Assembly (NCBI RefSeq): GCF_046298265.1
Contig: NZ_JBKAHK010000002.1
Coordinates: 496,001 to 560,000, forward strand
Origin: Gillisia xinjiangensis
GTDB taxonomy: Bacteria; Bacteroidota; Bacteroidia; Flavobacteriales; Flavobacteriaceae
Length of the DNA stretch: 64,000 nt
Direction of reading: 5' to 3'
Positions within the stretch are counted from its first letter, which is position 1. Each line of letters opens with the position of its first letter. The translations under genes were made by a program, and so were the position numbers. The notes beneath the pieces are model-generated. The model did no database searches. It was not told where the DNA came from and saw only the letters and a list, made by a program, of their open reading frames with translations. Shown here piece after piece: positions 17,248 to 26,099 of this stretch.

Positions 17248-17967
17248 ATGCTGGTAAAAACCAATGCCATTGTTATAAGTGCTTTGAAATATGCGGAGGC
17301 AGATTTAATTGTGAAATGCTACACCCAAAAAAGCGGCCTTAAAACGTATATTTTGCGCGGAGTTCTAAGGTCTAAAAAAGGAAAATTCAAGACCTCCATG
17401 TTTCAACCCTTGTCTCAACTGGAACTGGTTGCAAAGCATAAGGATAAAGGCACGCTGGAATATTTGCAGGAAGCAAAAATGCTAAGCACCTATAAAACAC
17501 TTCATACAGATGTAATAAAATCATCCATGGTACTTTTTGTTTCTGAAATTCTTCGGAATTCGATACAGGAGGAAGAAGAGAATGAAGCTTTATACCATTA
17601 TCTGGAAACAACACTAAACTGGCTGGATCATCATGAGAGGTTCGCTAATTTTCATTTGCTGTTTATGCTGAAACTTACCAGGTACCTTGGTTTTTATCCC
17701 GATGATTCCAATACCAATTCTGAATACTTTAATTTGTTGGACGGCGTATTTCAGGATGTGGAAACCAATAATTACTGTATAGAAGGCCAAAACGCTCTGA
17801 TTTTAAAACAACTTCTGGGTATAAATTTTGATGGGTTAGAACTACTGAAATTAACCAAAACTAACCGAAGCCATTTTCTTGAGATGTTATTAGTGTATTA
17901 TCAACTTCATATAGACGCATTTAAGAAACCAAAGTCGCTGGCGGTGCTTCACGAAATTTTCAATTAA
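17248..17967 (+). CDS. recO: DNA repair protein RecO
   Basis: RecO anneals DNA and loads RecA in the RecFOR recombination-repair pathway. The 239-residue protein starts with the OB-fold region MLVKTNAIVISALKYAEADL, including GLKTYILRGVLRSKKG, followed by a helical C-terminal domain. The four-cysteine zinc site found in some RecO proteins is absent; only scattered cysteines are present. A TATCTTCG promoter-like element lies at 17225-17232. The stop codon is immediately followed by the ATG of the TonB receptor. Confidence 0.92.
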   Translation: MLVKTNAIVISALKYAEADLIVKCYTQKSGLKTYILRGVLRSKKGKFKTSMFQPLSQLELVAKHKDKGTLEYLQEAKMLSTYKTLHTDVIKSSMVLFVSEILRNSIQEEEENEALYHYLETTLNWLDHHERFANFHLLFMLKLTRYLGFYPDDSNTNSEYFNLLDGVFQDVETNNYCIEGQNALILKQLLGINFDGLELLKLTKTNRSHFLEMLLVYYQLHIDAFKKPKSLAVLHEIFN

Positions 17968-20367
17968 ATGCGAGTTCTTTTAGGCCTGTTTCTTTTTTTG
18001 TTTTTCAGCAATTCCTATGCTCAGGAAATAATGGTGCTGGATAGGGGGTCAAGAATCCCCTTGAGCAATGTGGCAATTTACAACAAAGAGAGAACCAGAA
18101 GCACACTCACTAATCTTGATGGAATTGCCAATATTTCCGGATTTTCTTCTGATCAAATTTTAATATTTAAACACGTTTCTCATCATGAGTTGCGAATCAA
18201 AAAATCTGACATCAAATTAAATTATAAGGTTTATTTAATTCCGGATGAAAATCAACTTCAGGAAGTAGTCCTGTCTGTTTCCAAATTCGCGCAAAATAAA
18301 AGAGACCTCCCAAGGCAGGTTGTGAGTATTACTTCAGAAGAAATTCAATTTTCCAATTCCCAAACCGCTGCCGATCTTCTAGAAAGCTCAGGCAAGGTAT
18401 ATGTTCAAAAAAGTCAACTGGGAGGTGGAAGTCCAATGATTAGAGGTTTTGCAACCAACAGATTGCTTATCACCGTAGATGGGGTGCGAATGAATAACGC
18501 TATTTTCAGAAGTGGAAATCTTCAGAATGTGATCTCTATAGATCCTTTGGCAGTAGAACGGGCGGAGGTTATTTTAGGTCCCGGATCTATAATTTTTGGA
18601 AGTGATGCGGTAGGAGGGGTTATGAACTTTTACACCTTGACTCCGGAGTTTGCAATGGGGCGCAATACGGTTGTTTCCGGAAATGCCTATTCCCGGTATG
18701 CCTCTGCTAGTGATGAAAAAACCATTCACGCCGATTTTAATATCGGCCGGAAAAACTGGGTGTTTCTAACCAGCATTACCTACTCCGATTTTGGGGACCT
18801 TAAAATGGGAAGTCATGGTCCGGATGAATATCTTAGGAACGAATATGTGATTAATAGCAATGGAAATGATCGTATTGTTTCAAATCAAGACCCCCGGATT
18901 CAAAAACCAACTGGTTACAATCAAATCAATATGTTGGAAAAGATTCGGTATATGCCCAATGAATTTTGGGATTTCAGCCTGAATTTCATGTACAGCACCA
19001 CTTCCGATTTTCCACGGTACGACCGGCTTATTCAAAAAAGAAACGGGCAGTTGAGGTCTTCAGAATGGTATTATGGTCCGCAAACCTGGTTTATGGGGAA
19101 TTTTAAAATCGATAAGGTAGGAAGTGGAGTGTTTTATGACAATGCTCAATTGACCGCCGCCTATCAATATTTCAAAGAAAGTAGGAACAATCGGGACTTT
19201 GGAAGCGAACTGCTTTTTAATTCTGAAGAAAATGTAGATGCCTGGTCGGTAAATCTGGATTATGAGAAAAAATTTGAAAAGAGTAAATTGAATTACGGCG
19301 CAGAATATGTTTTGAATGAGATTTCTTCTGAAGGGCGACAAATAAATAGAACCACGGGTAATTCAAATGCCGATATGCCCCGTTATCCAGATGGATCCTC
19401 ATGGCAATCCCTTGCTGCCTATTCTGGATTTCAATGGGAACTCCACCCGGAATTAACCCTGCAAACTGGGGCCAGGTACAATCATATATTTTTGATAGCC
19501 GATTTTGACGATGCCGTATATCAATATCCTTTTAAAAATGCCGATTTAAGCACCGGTGCTTTAACAGGTAGTGCCGGACTGAGTTGGGATCCTTCAGAAA
19601 AAATCAATTGGAAATTAAATTTTTCAACAGCTTTTAGAGCTCCTAACATAGACGATGTGGGAAAGATCTTCGATTCAGAACCTGGATCTGTAGTGGTTCC
19701 AAATCCCGATTTAAAACCGGAATACGCCTACAATGGAGAAATTGCTGTGAACTGGAAAATTTCCCAAGCTATACGTGTTGATGTTGCTTCCTTTTATACA
19801 CATTTGGACAACGCACTTATACGGAGGGATTTTAGCTTCAATGGAGTTGAAACAATAGATTACCAGGGAGAACCAAGTAATGTGCAGGCAATACAAAATG
19901 GCGCAAATGCTTATGTATATGGATTTGAAGGAGGAATTGTAATTAATTTTAGTCCTTCCCTTTTACTGAATTCTCAATTTACCATTACAGAAGGAAAAGA
20001 AGAACTGGATAACGGCACAACTGCTCCTTTACGACATGCAGCCCCGCTTTTTGGAAATACGCATTTGGTATGGCAGCGGGATAAATTAAAACTGGATCTT
20101 TTTGGAGAATACAACGGGCAGTTCGATTATGAGGACCTCGCTCCATCTGAACAAGGGAAAGCATATTTGTACGCCATTGACCAAAACGGGAATCCTTATG
20201 CCCCATCCTGGTACACTATTAATTTTACCGGACAGTATGAAATTTCAGCTAACTGGCAGGCAACGGCATCACTCGAAAATATTACCGATCAGCGGTACCG
20301 GACGTATTCTTCAGGAATTGCTGCCGCTGGAAGAAATTTGATCCTGGCGTTGAAATTTAGCTTTTAG
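17968..20367 (+). CDS. TonB-dependent receptor, haem/haemoglobin-type
   Basis: A 799-residue outer-membrane receptor with signal peptide (FFSNSYAQ), a carboxypeptidase-regulatory-like N-terminal segment (about 25-90), a plug at about 110-220 and a 22-strand-type barrel ending in LILALKFSF. The plug contains GGGSPMIRGFATNRLLITVD and NAIFRSGNLQN, which resemble TonB haemoglobin/transferrin-type receptors. The barrel has the typical NPDLKPEYAYNGEIAV. It begins directly after the recO stop with no gap. Haem as ligand is a family-level inference. Confidence 0.85.
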   Translation: MRVLLGLFLFLFFSNSYAQEIMVLDRGSRIPLSNVAIYNKERTRSTLTNLDGIANISGFSSDQILIFKHVSHHELRIKKSDIKLNYKVYLIPDENQLQEVVLSVSKFAQNKRDLPRQVVSITSEEIQFSNSQTAADLLESSGKVYVQKSQLGGGSPMIRGFATNRLLITVDGVRMNNAIFRSGNLQNVISIDPLAVERAEVILGPGSIIFGSDAVGGVMNFYTLTPEFAMGRNTVVSGNAYSRYASASDEKTIHADFNIGRKNWVFLTSITYSDFGDLKMGSHGPDEYLRNEYVINSNGNDRIVSNQDPRIQKPTGYNQINMLEKIRYMPNEFWDFSLNFMYSTTSDFPRYDRLIQKRNGQLRSSEWYYGPQTWFMGNFKIDKVGSGVFYDNAQLTAAYQYFKESRNNRDFGSELLFNSEENVDAWSVNLDYEKKFEKSKLNYGAEYVLNEISSEGRQINRTTGNSNADMPRYPDGSSWQSLAAYSGFQWELHPELTLQTGARYNHIFLIADFDDAVYQYPFKNADLSTGALTGSAGLSWDPSEKINWKLNFSTAFRAPNIDDVGKIFDSEPGSVVVPNPDLKPEYAYNGEIAVNWKISQAIRVDVASFYTHLDNALIRRDFSFNGVETIDYQGEPSNVQAIQNGANAYVYGFEGGIVINFSPSLLLNSQFTITEGKEELDNGTTAPLRHAAPLFGNTHLVWQRDKLKLDLFGEYNGQFDYEDLAPSEQGKAYLYAIDQNGNPYAPSWYTINFTGQYEISANWQATASLENITDQRYRTYSSGIAAAGRNLILALKFSF

Positions 20368-20394
20368 CTTACAGAAACGAAACTCTGCAATAAG

Positions 20395-20421
20395 CCTAAC
20401 AGGTCTTCAAGACCTGTTAGG
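20395..20421. repeat. Perfect palindrome, CCTAACAGG family
   Basis: Two 13-base arms (CCTAACAGGTCTT) flank one central base, between the TonB receptor and ileS. A sister palindrome is at 54137-54173. It may also act as a terminator for the receptor gene, although no U-run follows. Confidence 0.75.
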
Positions 20422-20498
20422 TTTCACTTTTCCACTTATAAAACCTTCTCTTTTCTTAAAAATGATTATTTTCGCCCCTCATAAGAAATTTTGATAAA

Positions 20499-23400
20499 AT
20501 GAGCACAAAGTTCGCTGAATATAAAGGTCTTGACCTTCCAAAAGTAGCAGAAGAAATCCTTGAATATTGGAAGGAGCATGATATTTTTGAGAAAAGCGTA
20601 ACTACCCGTGAAGGAAAGGAGCCGTTCATATTTTTTGAAGGACCGCCTTCTGCCAACGGCTTACCGGGAATTCACCACGTGATGGCCCGTGCGATTAAAG
20701 ATATATTTTGCAGATATAAAACCCAAAAAGGTTATCAGGTAAAACGAAAAGCCGGATGGGATACCCATGGGCTTCCAATAGAGCTTGGAGTGGAGAAGGA
20801 ACTGGGAATTACAAAAGAGGATATCGGAACCAAGATAAGTGTAGAAAAATACAATGAAGCTTGTAAAAACGCTGTAATGCGCTATACCGATGTCTGGAAC
20901 GACCTCACCGAAAAAATGGGTTATTGGGTGGATATGGAAGATCCATACATCACCTATAAATCAAAATATATGGAAACAGTGTGGTGGCTGCTTTCTGAAA
21001 TTTATAAAAAAGGCCTTATTTACAAGGGATATACCGTCCAGCCGTATTCGCCAAAAGCAGGAACAGGATTGAGCTCCCATGAGCTTAACCAGCCGGGAAC
21101 CTACCAGGATGTTACGGACACCACAGTTACGGCCATGTTCCGTATTTCAAACTCCTCCCCCTTGGGGGGAGGCCAGGAGGGGGCTATTGACCTTTCCGGG
21201 GAGCTAGAAGGAGCTTTCTTAATCGCCTGGACCACGACTCCCTGGACATTACCCAGTAATACGGCTTTAACAGTTGGTCCCAAAATAGAATATGTTACGG
21301 TTAAAACTTACAATCAATATACCTTTGAACCTATAACCATTGTAGTTGCAAAAGCGCTTGCCGATAAACAATTCGATAAAAAGTTCATTAAAGTTGCAGA
21401 TAAAGAGGGCTTAAAAGGCTTTAAAGAAGGCGATAAAATTCCGTATTTTATAGATAAAACTTTCTTGGGAAAAGACTTGGTTGAATTAAGATACGAGCAA
21501 TTGATGCCCTACGTGCAGCCGTATAATAATCCAGAAAACGCATTTCGTGTAATTTCCGGGGATTTTGTAACCGTAGAGGAGGGAACAGGTATCGTACACA
21601 CGTCGCCAACCTTTGGGGCAGACGATGCCATGGTAGCAAAACAGGCAACTCCTGAAGTTCCGCCATTATTGGTAAAGGATGAAAATGACAACCTGGTCCC
21701 TATAGTGGATTTGCAGGGAAAATTTATAAAAGAGATCGGTGAGTTCGGCGGGAAATATGTTAAGAATGAATATTATGATGATGGTCAGGCTCCGGAGCGG
21801 TCTGTTGATGTGGAAATCGCGATAAAACTCAAGGAAGATAACAGAGCCTTTAAAGTCGAAAAATATGTTCACAGCTATCCGAATTGCTGGAGAACAGATA
21901 AGCCTATTTTATATTATCCACTGGATTCCTGGTTCATCAAAGTAACCGAGTTTAAGGACCGGATGTTTGAATTGAATAAAGGGATCAACTGGAAACCAAA
22001 ATCTACCGGGGAAGGCCGTTTTGGGAACTGGCTTGCAAATGCAAACGACTGGAATCTTTCCAGAAGCAGGTACTGGGGGGTTCCATTGCCTATATGGAGA
22101 ACGGAAGATGGAAAGGAAGAAATCATCATTGGGTCTATAGAAGAATTAAAAGCAGAAATGGCAAAAGCCGTGAAGGCCGGAGTTTTGGAAAAGGATGTTT
22201 TTGAAGGTTTCGAAGTTGGAAATATGAGTGAGGAAAACTATAATTTGGTAGACCTTCATAAAAATGTAGTAGATGAGATCACCCTGGTTGCTGATTCAGG
22301 AAAACCTATGAAGCGGGAGGCGGATCTTATAGATGTGTGGTTTGATTCTGGTTCTATGCCATATGCACAATGGCATTATCCTTTTGAAAATAGGGAAAAA
22401 GTAGATTCGGGAGAGCGGACTGCTGATTTCATCGCTGAAGGTGTAGATCAAACACGGGGATGGTTTTATACCCTGCACGCCATTGCAACCATGATATTTG
22501 ATGATGTAGCCTATAAAAATGTAGTTTCCAACGGACTTGTTTTGGACAAAAACGGGCAAAAAATGTCCAAACGTCTTGGCAACGCTGCCGATCCTTTTAC
22601 AACTTTATCTACCTATGGCGCAGATGCCACGAGGTGGTATATGATCTCCAATGCAAATCCCTGGGATAATTTAAAATTTGATCTGGAAGGCATCGGGGAA
22701 GTGAGTCGGAAATTCTTCGGAACACTTTATAATACGTACTCGTTCTTTACGTTGTATGCAAACATTGATAAATTCAAATATTCTGAAGCTGATATTCCCT
22801 TAGAGGAACGCCCTGAAATTGATCGATGGATACTTTCAGAATTGAATACCTTGATAAAAAAGGTTGATAAATTCTATGCAGAATATGAGCCTACAAAGGC
22901 AACAAGGGCAATTTCAGAATTTGTACAGGAAAATTTAAGCAATTGGTATGTTCGGTTAAGCCGAAGAAGATTTTGGAAAGGGGAGTATGAACAGGATAAA
23001 ATTTCAGCCTATCAAACCCTTTACACCTGTATGCTGAGCGTTGCGAAATTAAGCGCACCGGTTGCTCCGTTTTTTATGGAAAAACTGTACAGGGATCTTA
23101 ATGCGGTAACCGGTAGGGAAGCCTTTGAATCGGTTCATTTAGCCGATTTTCCAACCTTTGACAGTGCTTTTCTGGATAAGGACCTGGAACATAAAATGGA
23201 AAAGGCTCAAATTATTTCTTCCCTGGTTTTATCCCTTCGGAAAAAAGAGATGATCAAGGTGCGCCAGCCTTTGCAACGAATTATGATCCCTGTGTTGGAT
23301 GAAAAGCAAAAAGCAGAAATCCGTGCGGTGGAGGATTTGATAAAATCGGAGGTGAACGTTAAGGAAATACAGCTTATAGATGATGCATCGGGGATTCTTG

Positions 23401-23921
23401 TAAAACAGGCGAAACCCAATTTTAAGACCTTGGGTCCGAAGTTTGGAAAGGAGATGAAATTTGTTGTGAATGTTATTAATAAGCTTACTTCAGTAGATAT
23501 AGCAACGCTGGAGCGGGAAAGCGAATTATTTGTGGATATTAATGGAAAAATGACTAAATTGGTATCCGAATACGTAGTAATTACGTCCCAGGATATTGAA
23601 GGATGGCTGGTTGCCAGCAATAAAAACATCACTGTTGCTTTAGATGTTCATATTTCTGAAGAACTTAAGAAGGAGGGAATTGCCAGGGAGTTGGTTAACA
23701 GAATTCAGAACCTGCGAAAAGATTCCGGATTGGAAGTAACAGATACTATAGATGTGACCCTACTGAAGGATAGCGTTGTCGAGAACGCCGTCTTAGAAAA
23801 TTTAAAGTATATAAAAAACGAGACACTCACTGCAAACCTCGAATTTGCGGACGTGGTTGCAGACGGAACAGAAATAGAATTCGACGATGTGACTACCAAA
23901 TTGTCTATTAAAAAACATTAA
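20499..23921 (+). CDS. ileS: Isoleucine--tRNA ligase with in-frame palindrome insertion
   Basis: This 1140-residue class I aminoacyl-tRNA synthetase charges tRNA-Ile. The HIGH motif appears as GIHH (57-60) in PSANGLPGIHHVMA, the class signature KMSKR is at about 688-692, and WTTTPWTLPSN marks the CP1 editing domain. The long, eukaryote-like IleS form is usual in Bacteroidota. Residues 218-229 are encoded by a GC-rich palindromic repeat inserted in frame near the start of the editing domain. ileS is followed after 4 bp by the dksA-like gene; lspA lies further on. A TATTTTCG element at 20467-20474 is a likely promoter. Confidence 0.96.
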   Translation: MSTKFAEYKGLDLPKVAEEILEYWKEHDIFEKSVTTREGKEPFIFFEGPPSANGLPGIHHVMARAIKDIFCRYKTQKGYQVKRKAGWDTHGLPIELGVEKELGITKEDIGTKISVEKYNEACKNAVMRYTDVWNDLTEKMGYWVDMEDPYITYKSKYMETVWWLLSEIYKKGLIYKGYTVQPYSPKAGTGLSSHELNQPGTYQDVTDTTVTAMFRISNSSPLGGGQEGAIDLSGELEGAFLIAWTTTPWTLPSNTALTVGPKIEYVTVKTYNQYTFEPITIVVAKALADKQFDKKFIKVADKEGLKGFKEGDKIPYFIDKTFLGKDLVELRYEQLMPYVQPYNNPENAFRVISGDFVTVEEGTGIVHTSPTFGADDAMVAKQATPEVPPLLVKDENDNLVPIVDLQGKFIKEIGEFGGKYVKNEYYDDGQAPERSVDVEIAIKLKEDNRAFKVEKYVHSYPNCWRTDKPILYYPLDSWFIKVTEFKDRMFELNKGINWKPKSTGEGRFGNWLANANDWNLSRSRYWGVPLPIWRTEDGKEEIIIGSIEELKAEMAKAVKAGVLEKDVFEGFEVGNMSEENYNLVDLHKNVVDEITLVADSGKPMKREADLIDVWFDSGSMPYAQWHYPFENREKVDSGERTADFIAEGVDQTRGWFYTLHAIATMIFDDVAYKNVVSNGLVLDKNGQKMSKRLGNAADPFTTLSTYGADATRWYMISNANPWDNLKFDLEGIGEVSRKFFGTLYNTYSFFTLYANIDKFKYSEADIPLEERPEIDRWILSELNTLIKKVDKFYAEYEPTKATRAISEFVQENLSNWYVRLSRRRFWKGEYEQDKISAYQTLYTCMLSVAKLSAPVAPFFMEKLYRDLNAVTGREAFESVHLADFPTFDSAFLDKDLEHKMEKAQIISSLVLSLRKKEMIKVRQPLQRIMIPVLDEKQKAEIRAVEDLIKSEVNVKEIQLIDDASGILVKQAKPNFKTLGPKFGKEMKFVVNVINKLTSVDIATLERESELFVDINGKMTKLVSEYVVITSQDIEGWLVASNKNITVALDVHISEELKKEGIARELVNRIQNLRKDSGLEVTDTIDVTLLKDSVVENAVLENLKYIKNETLTANLEFADVVADGTEIEFDDVTTKLSIKKH
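21150..21185. repeat. Palindromic repeat inside ileS
   Basis: A GC-rich segment contains an 8-bp stem CCTCCCCC/GGGGGAGG (21154-21172) followed by GCCAGGAGGGGG. It supplies 12 codons of ileS (N-S-S-P-L-G-G-G-Q-E-G-A) in frame. A similar intergenic motif CTCCCTTGGGGGAG is at 35579-35592. Confidence 0.7.
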
Positions 23922-23925
23922 ACCC

Positions 23926-24309
23926 ATGTCAACAGAAACCAAAGAACGTTACAACGATGCCGAACTGGCAGAATTTAAGGACTTAATCAAAGGAAAAATT
24001 CAAAAAGCCCAGGAACAATTGGCCCTTTACAAGAGTGCTTATGTCAACGACGGCAATAATGGTACAGATGACACTTCCCCCACTTTTAAAGCATTTGAGG
24101 AAGGGAGTGAAACCATGAGCAAGGAAGCAAATTCTCAATTGGCCATTCGCCAGGAAAAATTTATAAGAGACCTTAAAAATGCGCTGATTCGAATTGAAAG
24201 CAAGACTTATGGTATTTGCAGGGTGACCAATAAATTAATAGCTAAAGAGCGTTTAAAATTGGTGCCACACGCCACTTTGAGTATGGAAGCGAAGAATTTG
24301 CAGCGTTAA
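23926..24309 (+). CDS. TraR/DksA family regulator without complete zinc finger
   Basis: A 127-residue DksA/TraR-like protein, expected to bind in the RNA polymerase secondary channel. An N-terminal helical coiled-coil region (about 8-90) precedes the degenerate zinc-finger region TYGICRVTNKLIAKERL, where only one of the four canonical cysteines remains. It sits 4 bp after ileS and before lspA, a gene order I recall as common in Flavobacteriia. An intrinsic terminator follows. Confidence 0.88.
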   Translation: MSTETKERYNDAELAEFKDLIKGKIQKAQEQLALYKSAYVNDGNNGTDDTSPTFKAFEEGSETMSKEANSQLAIRQEKFIRDLKNALIRIESKTYGICRVTNKLIAKERLKLVPHATLSMEAKNLQR

Positions 24310-24341
24310 GCGTTAGGCAATATTATTATTAATTATATATG

Positions 24342-24379
24342 TGCTCCAGTTTGATCTTATTCATATTGGAGCATTTTTT
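24342..24379 (+). terminator. Intrinsic terminator after ileS-dksA
   Basis: Stem TGCTCCA/TGGAGCA with an 18-base loop is followed by six T's, 33 bp after the dksA-like stop. It lies upstream of the chosen start of the next gene. Confidence 0.7.
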
Positions 24380-24394
24380 ATATCCTTTGGTTGG

Positions 24395-25015
24395 ATGAAG
24401 TTTTATGTTTCATTTTTGATATTTTTCAGTGTTGTTTTAAGCGCATTTTCCCAAAAGGATTTGTCGGCAACTTATGATGCTCAAAATATTAAAAAGGTCT
24501 ATATTTTTACCGATGAGGTATTCAGGATCAATTTGAAAACTTCGGAAAAAGATAAAATCATTCTCACTTCCCATTCTGAAGGGGAATATTTCAATGATAT
24601 ATCGCTAAATGTGGAGCTTTTGCAGGACAGGGTGATTCTAACAACTCAATTCCGGAAAATTCTTCAAAGCGGATATGATAAGCTGAGTGCGCACAAGGTT
24701 TTTTCCCTGGAAATCACCCTGGAAATACCTGAAGGTCTTGAGGTGTTTATAAAATCCAATATAGCCTCTGTTTCCGGTAGCGGAACTTATAAAAATCTGG
24801 AAGTTGAGTTGAAGTCAGGATATTGTGAACTTACATCTTTTATGGGAAATGCCCTTGTAAATACATACAATGGCTCCATTGATGTGCAAACCCAAAATGC
24901 GGAGATCACTGCAATCTCAAGAAATGGGAACGTGCTGGTTTCTCCCGAAATCACGGGAAAAAATAAAATTCATCTCACAACTATTAATGGAAATATCAGG
25001 GTACGAGAAAACTAA
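24395..25015 (+). CDS. Hypothetical exported beta-rich protein
   Basis: The 206-residue product begins MKFYVSFLIFFSVVLSAFSQ, a signal peptide, when the ATG at 24395 is used. A start at 24341 would lie in the terminator hairpin and spoil the signal, so it was rejected. The rest alternates hydrophobic and polar residues, with repeated short strands such as LEVELKSGYCELTSF and ITAISRNGNVLVSPEI, the pattern of DUF4097-like adhesin/beta-solenoid proteins. Function unknown. It lies between dksA and lspA. Confidence 0.65.
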   Translation: MKFYVSFLIFFSVVLSAFSQKDLSATYDAQNIKKVYIFTDEVFRINLKTSEKDKIILTSHSEGEYFNDISLNVELLQDRVILTTQFRKILQSGYDKLSAHKVFSLEITLEIPEGLEVFIKSNIASVSGSGTYKNLEVELKSGYCELTSFMGNALVNTYNGSIDVQTQNAEITAISRNGNVLVSPEITGKNKIHLTTINGNIRVREN

Positions 25016-25025
25016 ATAAAATTAG

Positions 25026-25033
25026 TATTTTTG
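25026..25033 (+). promoter_or_regulatory. -7 promoter element of lspA
   Basis: TATTTTTG matches TAnnTTTG 23 bp before the lspA start, so lspA probably has its own promoter in addition to any read-through. Confidence 0.5.
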
Positions 25034-25056
25034 TGCCGTTTTAATACAAACCTTTC

Positions 25057-25674
25057 ATGTCCTTAAAAAAAGCGAGTCTCATTATTATTCTGATCTTACT
25101 GATAGATCAAATTTCCAAATTTTACATCAAGACCAATTTCATTCTTGGAGAAGAAGTTAGAGTAACTGACTGGTTCAGGATTCTTTTTGTTGAAAACGAG
25201 GGAATGGCCTGGGGGGCAAAAATCCCGGGAGAATATGGAAAATTACTGCTTACTTTGTTCCGTTTGGGAGCTATTGTAGGAATAGGCTATTGGTTGTGGG
25301 ATTCCATTAGAAACAATGGTTCCAGGATCCTGATTACCGCCATCGCATTCATTTTTGCAGGTGCGTTTGGGAATATAATAGATTCTGTGTTCTACGGAAT
25401 CATTTTCGACGACAGTTATGGGCACGTAGCTACTTTTATGCCTGATGCTGGTGCTTATGGCACTTTATTCCATGGGAAAGTAGTAGACATGCTTTATTTC
25501 CCCTTATATGATGGAATTTTACCGGAATGGATCCCATTTTGGGGCGGTGAGCACTTCACTTTTTTTGAGCCGGTTTTCAATGTTGCAGATACCGCAATAA
25601 GCACAGGTGTGGTGCTTCTTTTATTATTCAATAAAAAAGCTTTCCCAAATAAAGAGGAAGAAAAAAAGGAATAA
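25057..25674 (+). CDS. lspA: Lipoprotein signal peptidase (SPase II)
   Basis: An inner-membrane aspartic peptidase that removes signal peptides from prolipoproteins. The 205-residue protein has four hydrophobic helices. It carries the family segments LLIDQISKFYIK near residue 15 and FAGAFGNIIDSVFYG near 105. The catalytic aspartates are in VVDMLYFP (about 144) and FNVADTAIS (about 178). A loop of about 30 residues between helices is longer than in E. coli, as is usual in Bacteroidota. It ends 5 bp from the convergent response regulator gene. Confidence 0.94.
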   Translation: MSLKKASLIIILILLIDQISKFYIKTNFILGEEVRVTDWFRILFVENEGMAWGAKIPGEYGKLLLTLFRLGAIVGIGYWLWDSIRNNGSRILITAIAFIFAGAFGNIIDSVFYGIIFDDSYGHVATFMPDAGAYGTLFHGKVVDMLYFPLYDGILPEWIPFWGGEHFTFFEPVFNVADTAISTGVVLLLLFNKKAFPNKEEEKKE

Positions 25675-25679
25675 GAGAA

Positions 25680-26093
25680 TCAGGCCACGTCCCTGTCAAA
25701 TATTTGCTCAAACTTCTTAAGTTCAATAGGTTTTATCAAATAATCGGTAACCAGATTAAAGGATTTTGCCCTTTCAAGATCTCTAGGATCTATGGAGGAT
25801 GAAACTACATAAAGGATGATCTTCTTGTCGAAGTTATTCTTGATCTTAATAAATTCCCCAAGAAATTCCCATCCATCCATTACTGGCATATTAAGGTCCA
25901 GGAAAATGATATCCGGCAGTTTGTCTTCGGTCATATTGGTTAGGATCACTTTGAAGTAATCTAAAGCCTCCAGACCGTTTTTAAAGATTAGTAAATTTTC
26001 AGAAAGATGTTTAATCTCAATGATCTTCCGCACTAAGTTCACGTATATTTTATCATCATCGATAATACACGCCAATTCTATTTTTTGCCCCAT
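25680..26093 (-). CDS. Single-domain response regulator
   Basis: A 137-residue CheY-like receiver domain without output domain. The acidic pocket (DDD at 12-14), the phospho-acceptor Asp66 in IIFLDLNMPVMDG and the conserved lysine in YLIKPIE near 120 are present. It starts 6 bp after the histidine kinase on the same strand, so the two probably form a phosphorelay pair. The target of the output is unknown. Confidence 0.9.
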   Translation of the reverse strand: MGQKIELACIIDDDKIYVNLVRKIIEIKHLSENLLIFKNGLEALDYFKVILTNMTEDKLPDIIFLDLNMPVMDGWEFLGEFIKIKNNFDKKIILYVVSSSIDPRDLERAKSFNLVTDYLIKPIELKKFEQIFDRDVA

Positions 26094-26099
26094 TTTAAT

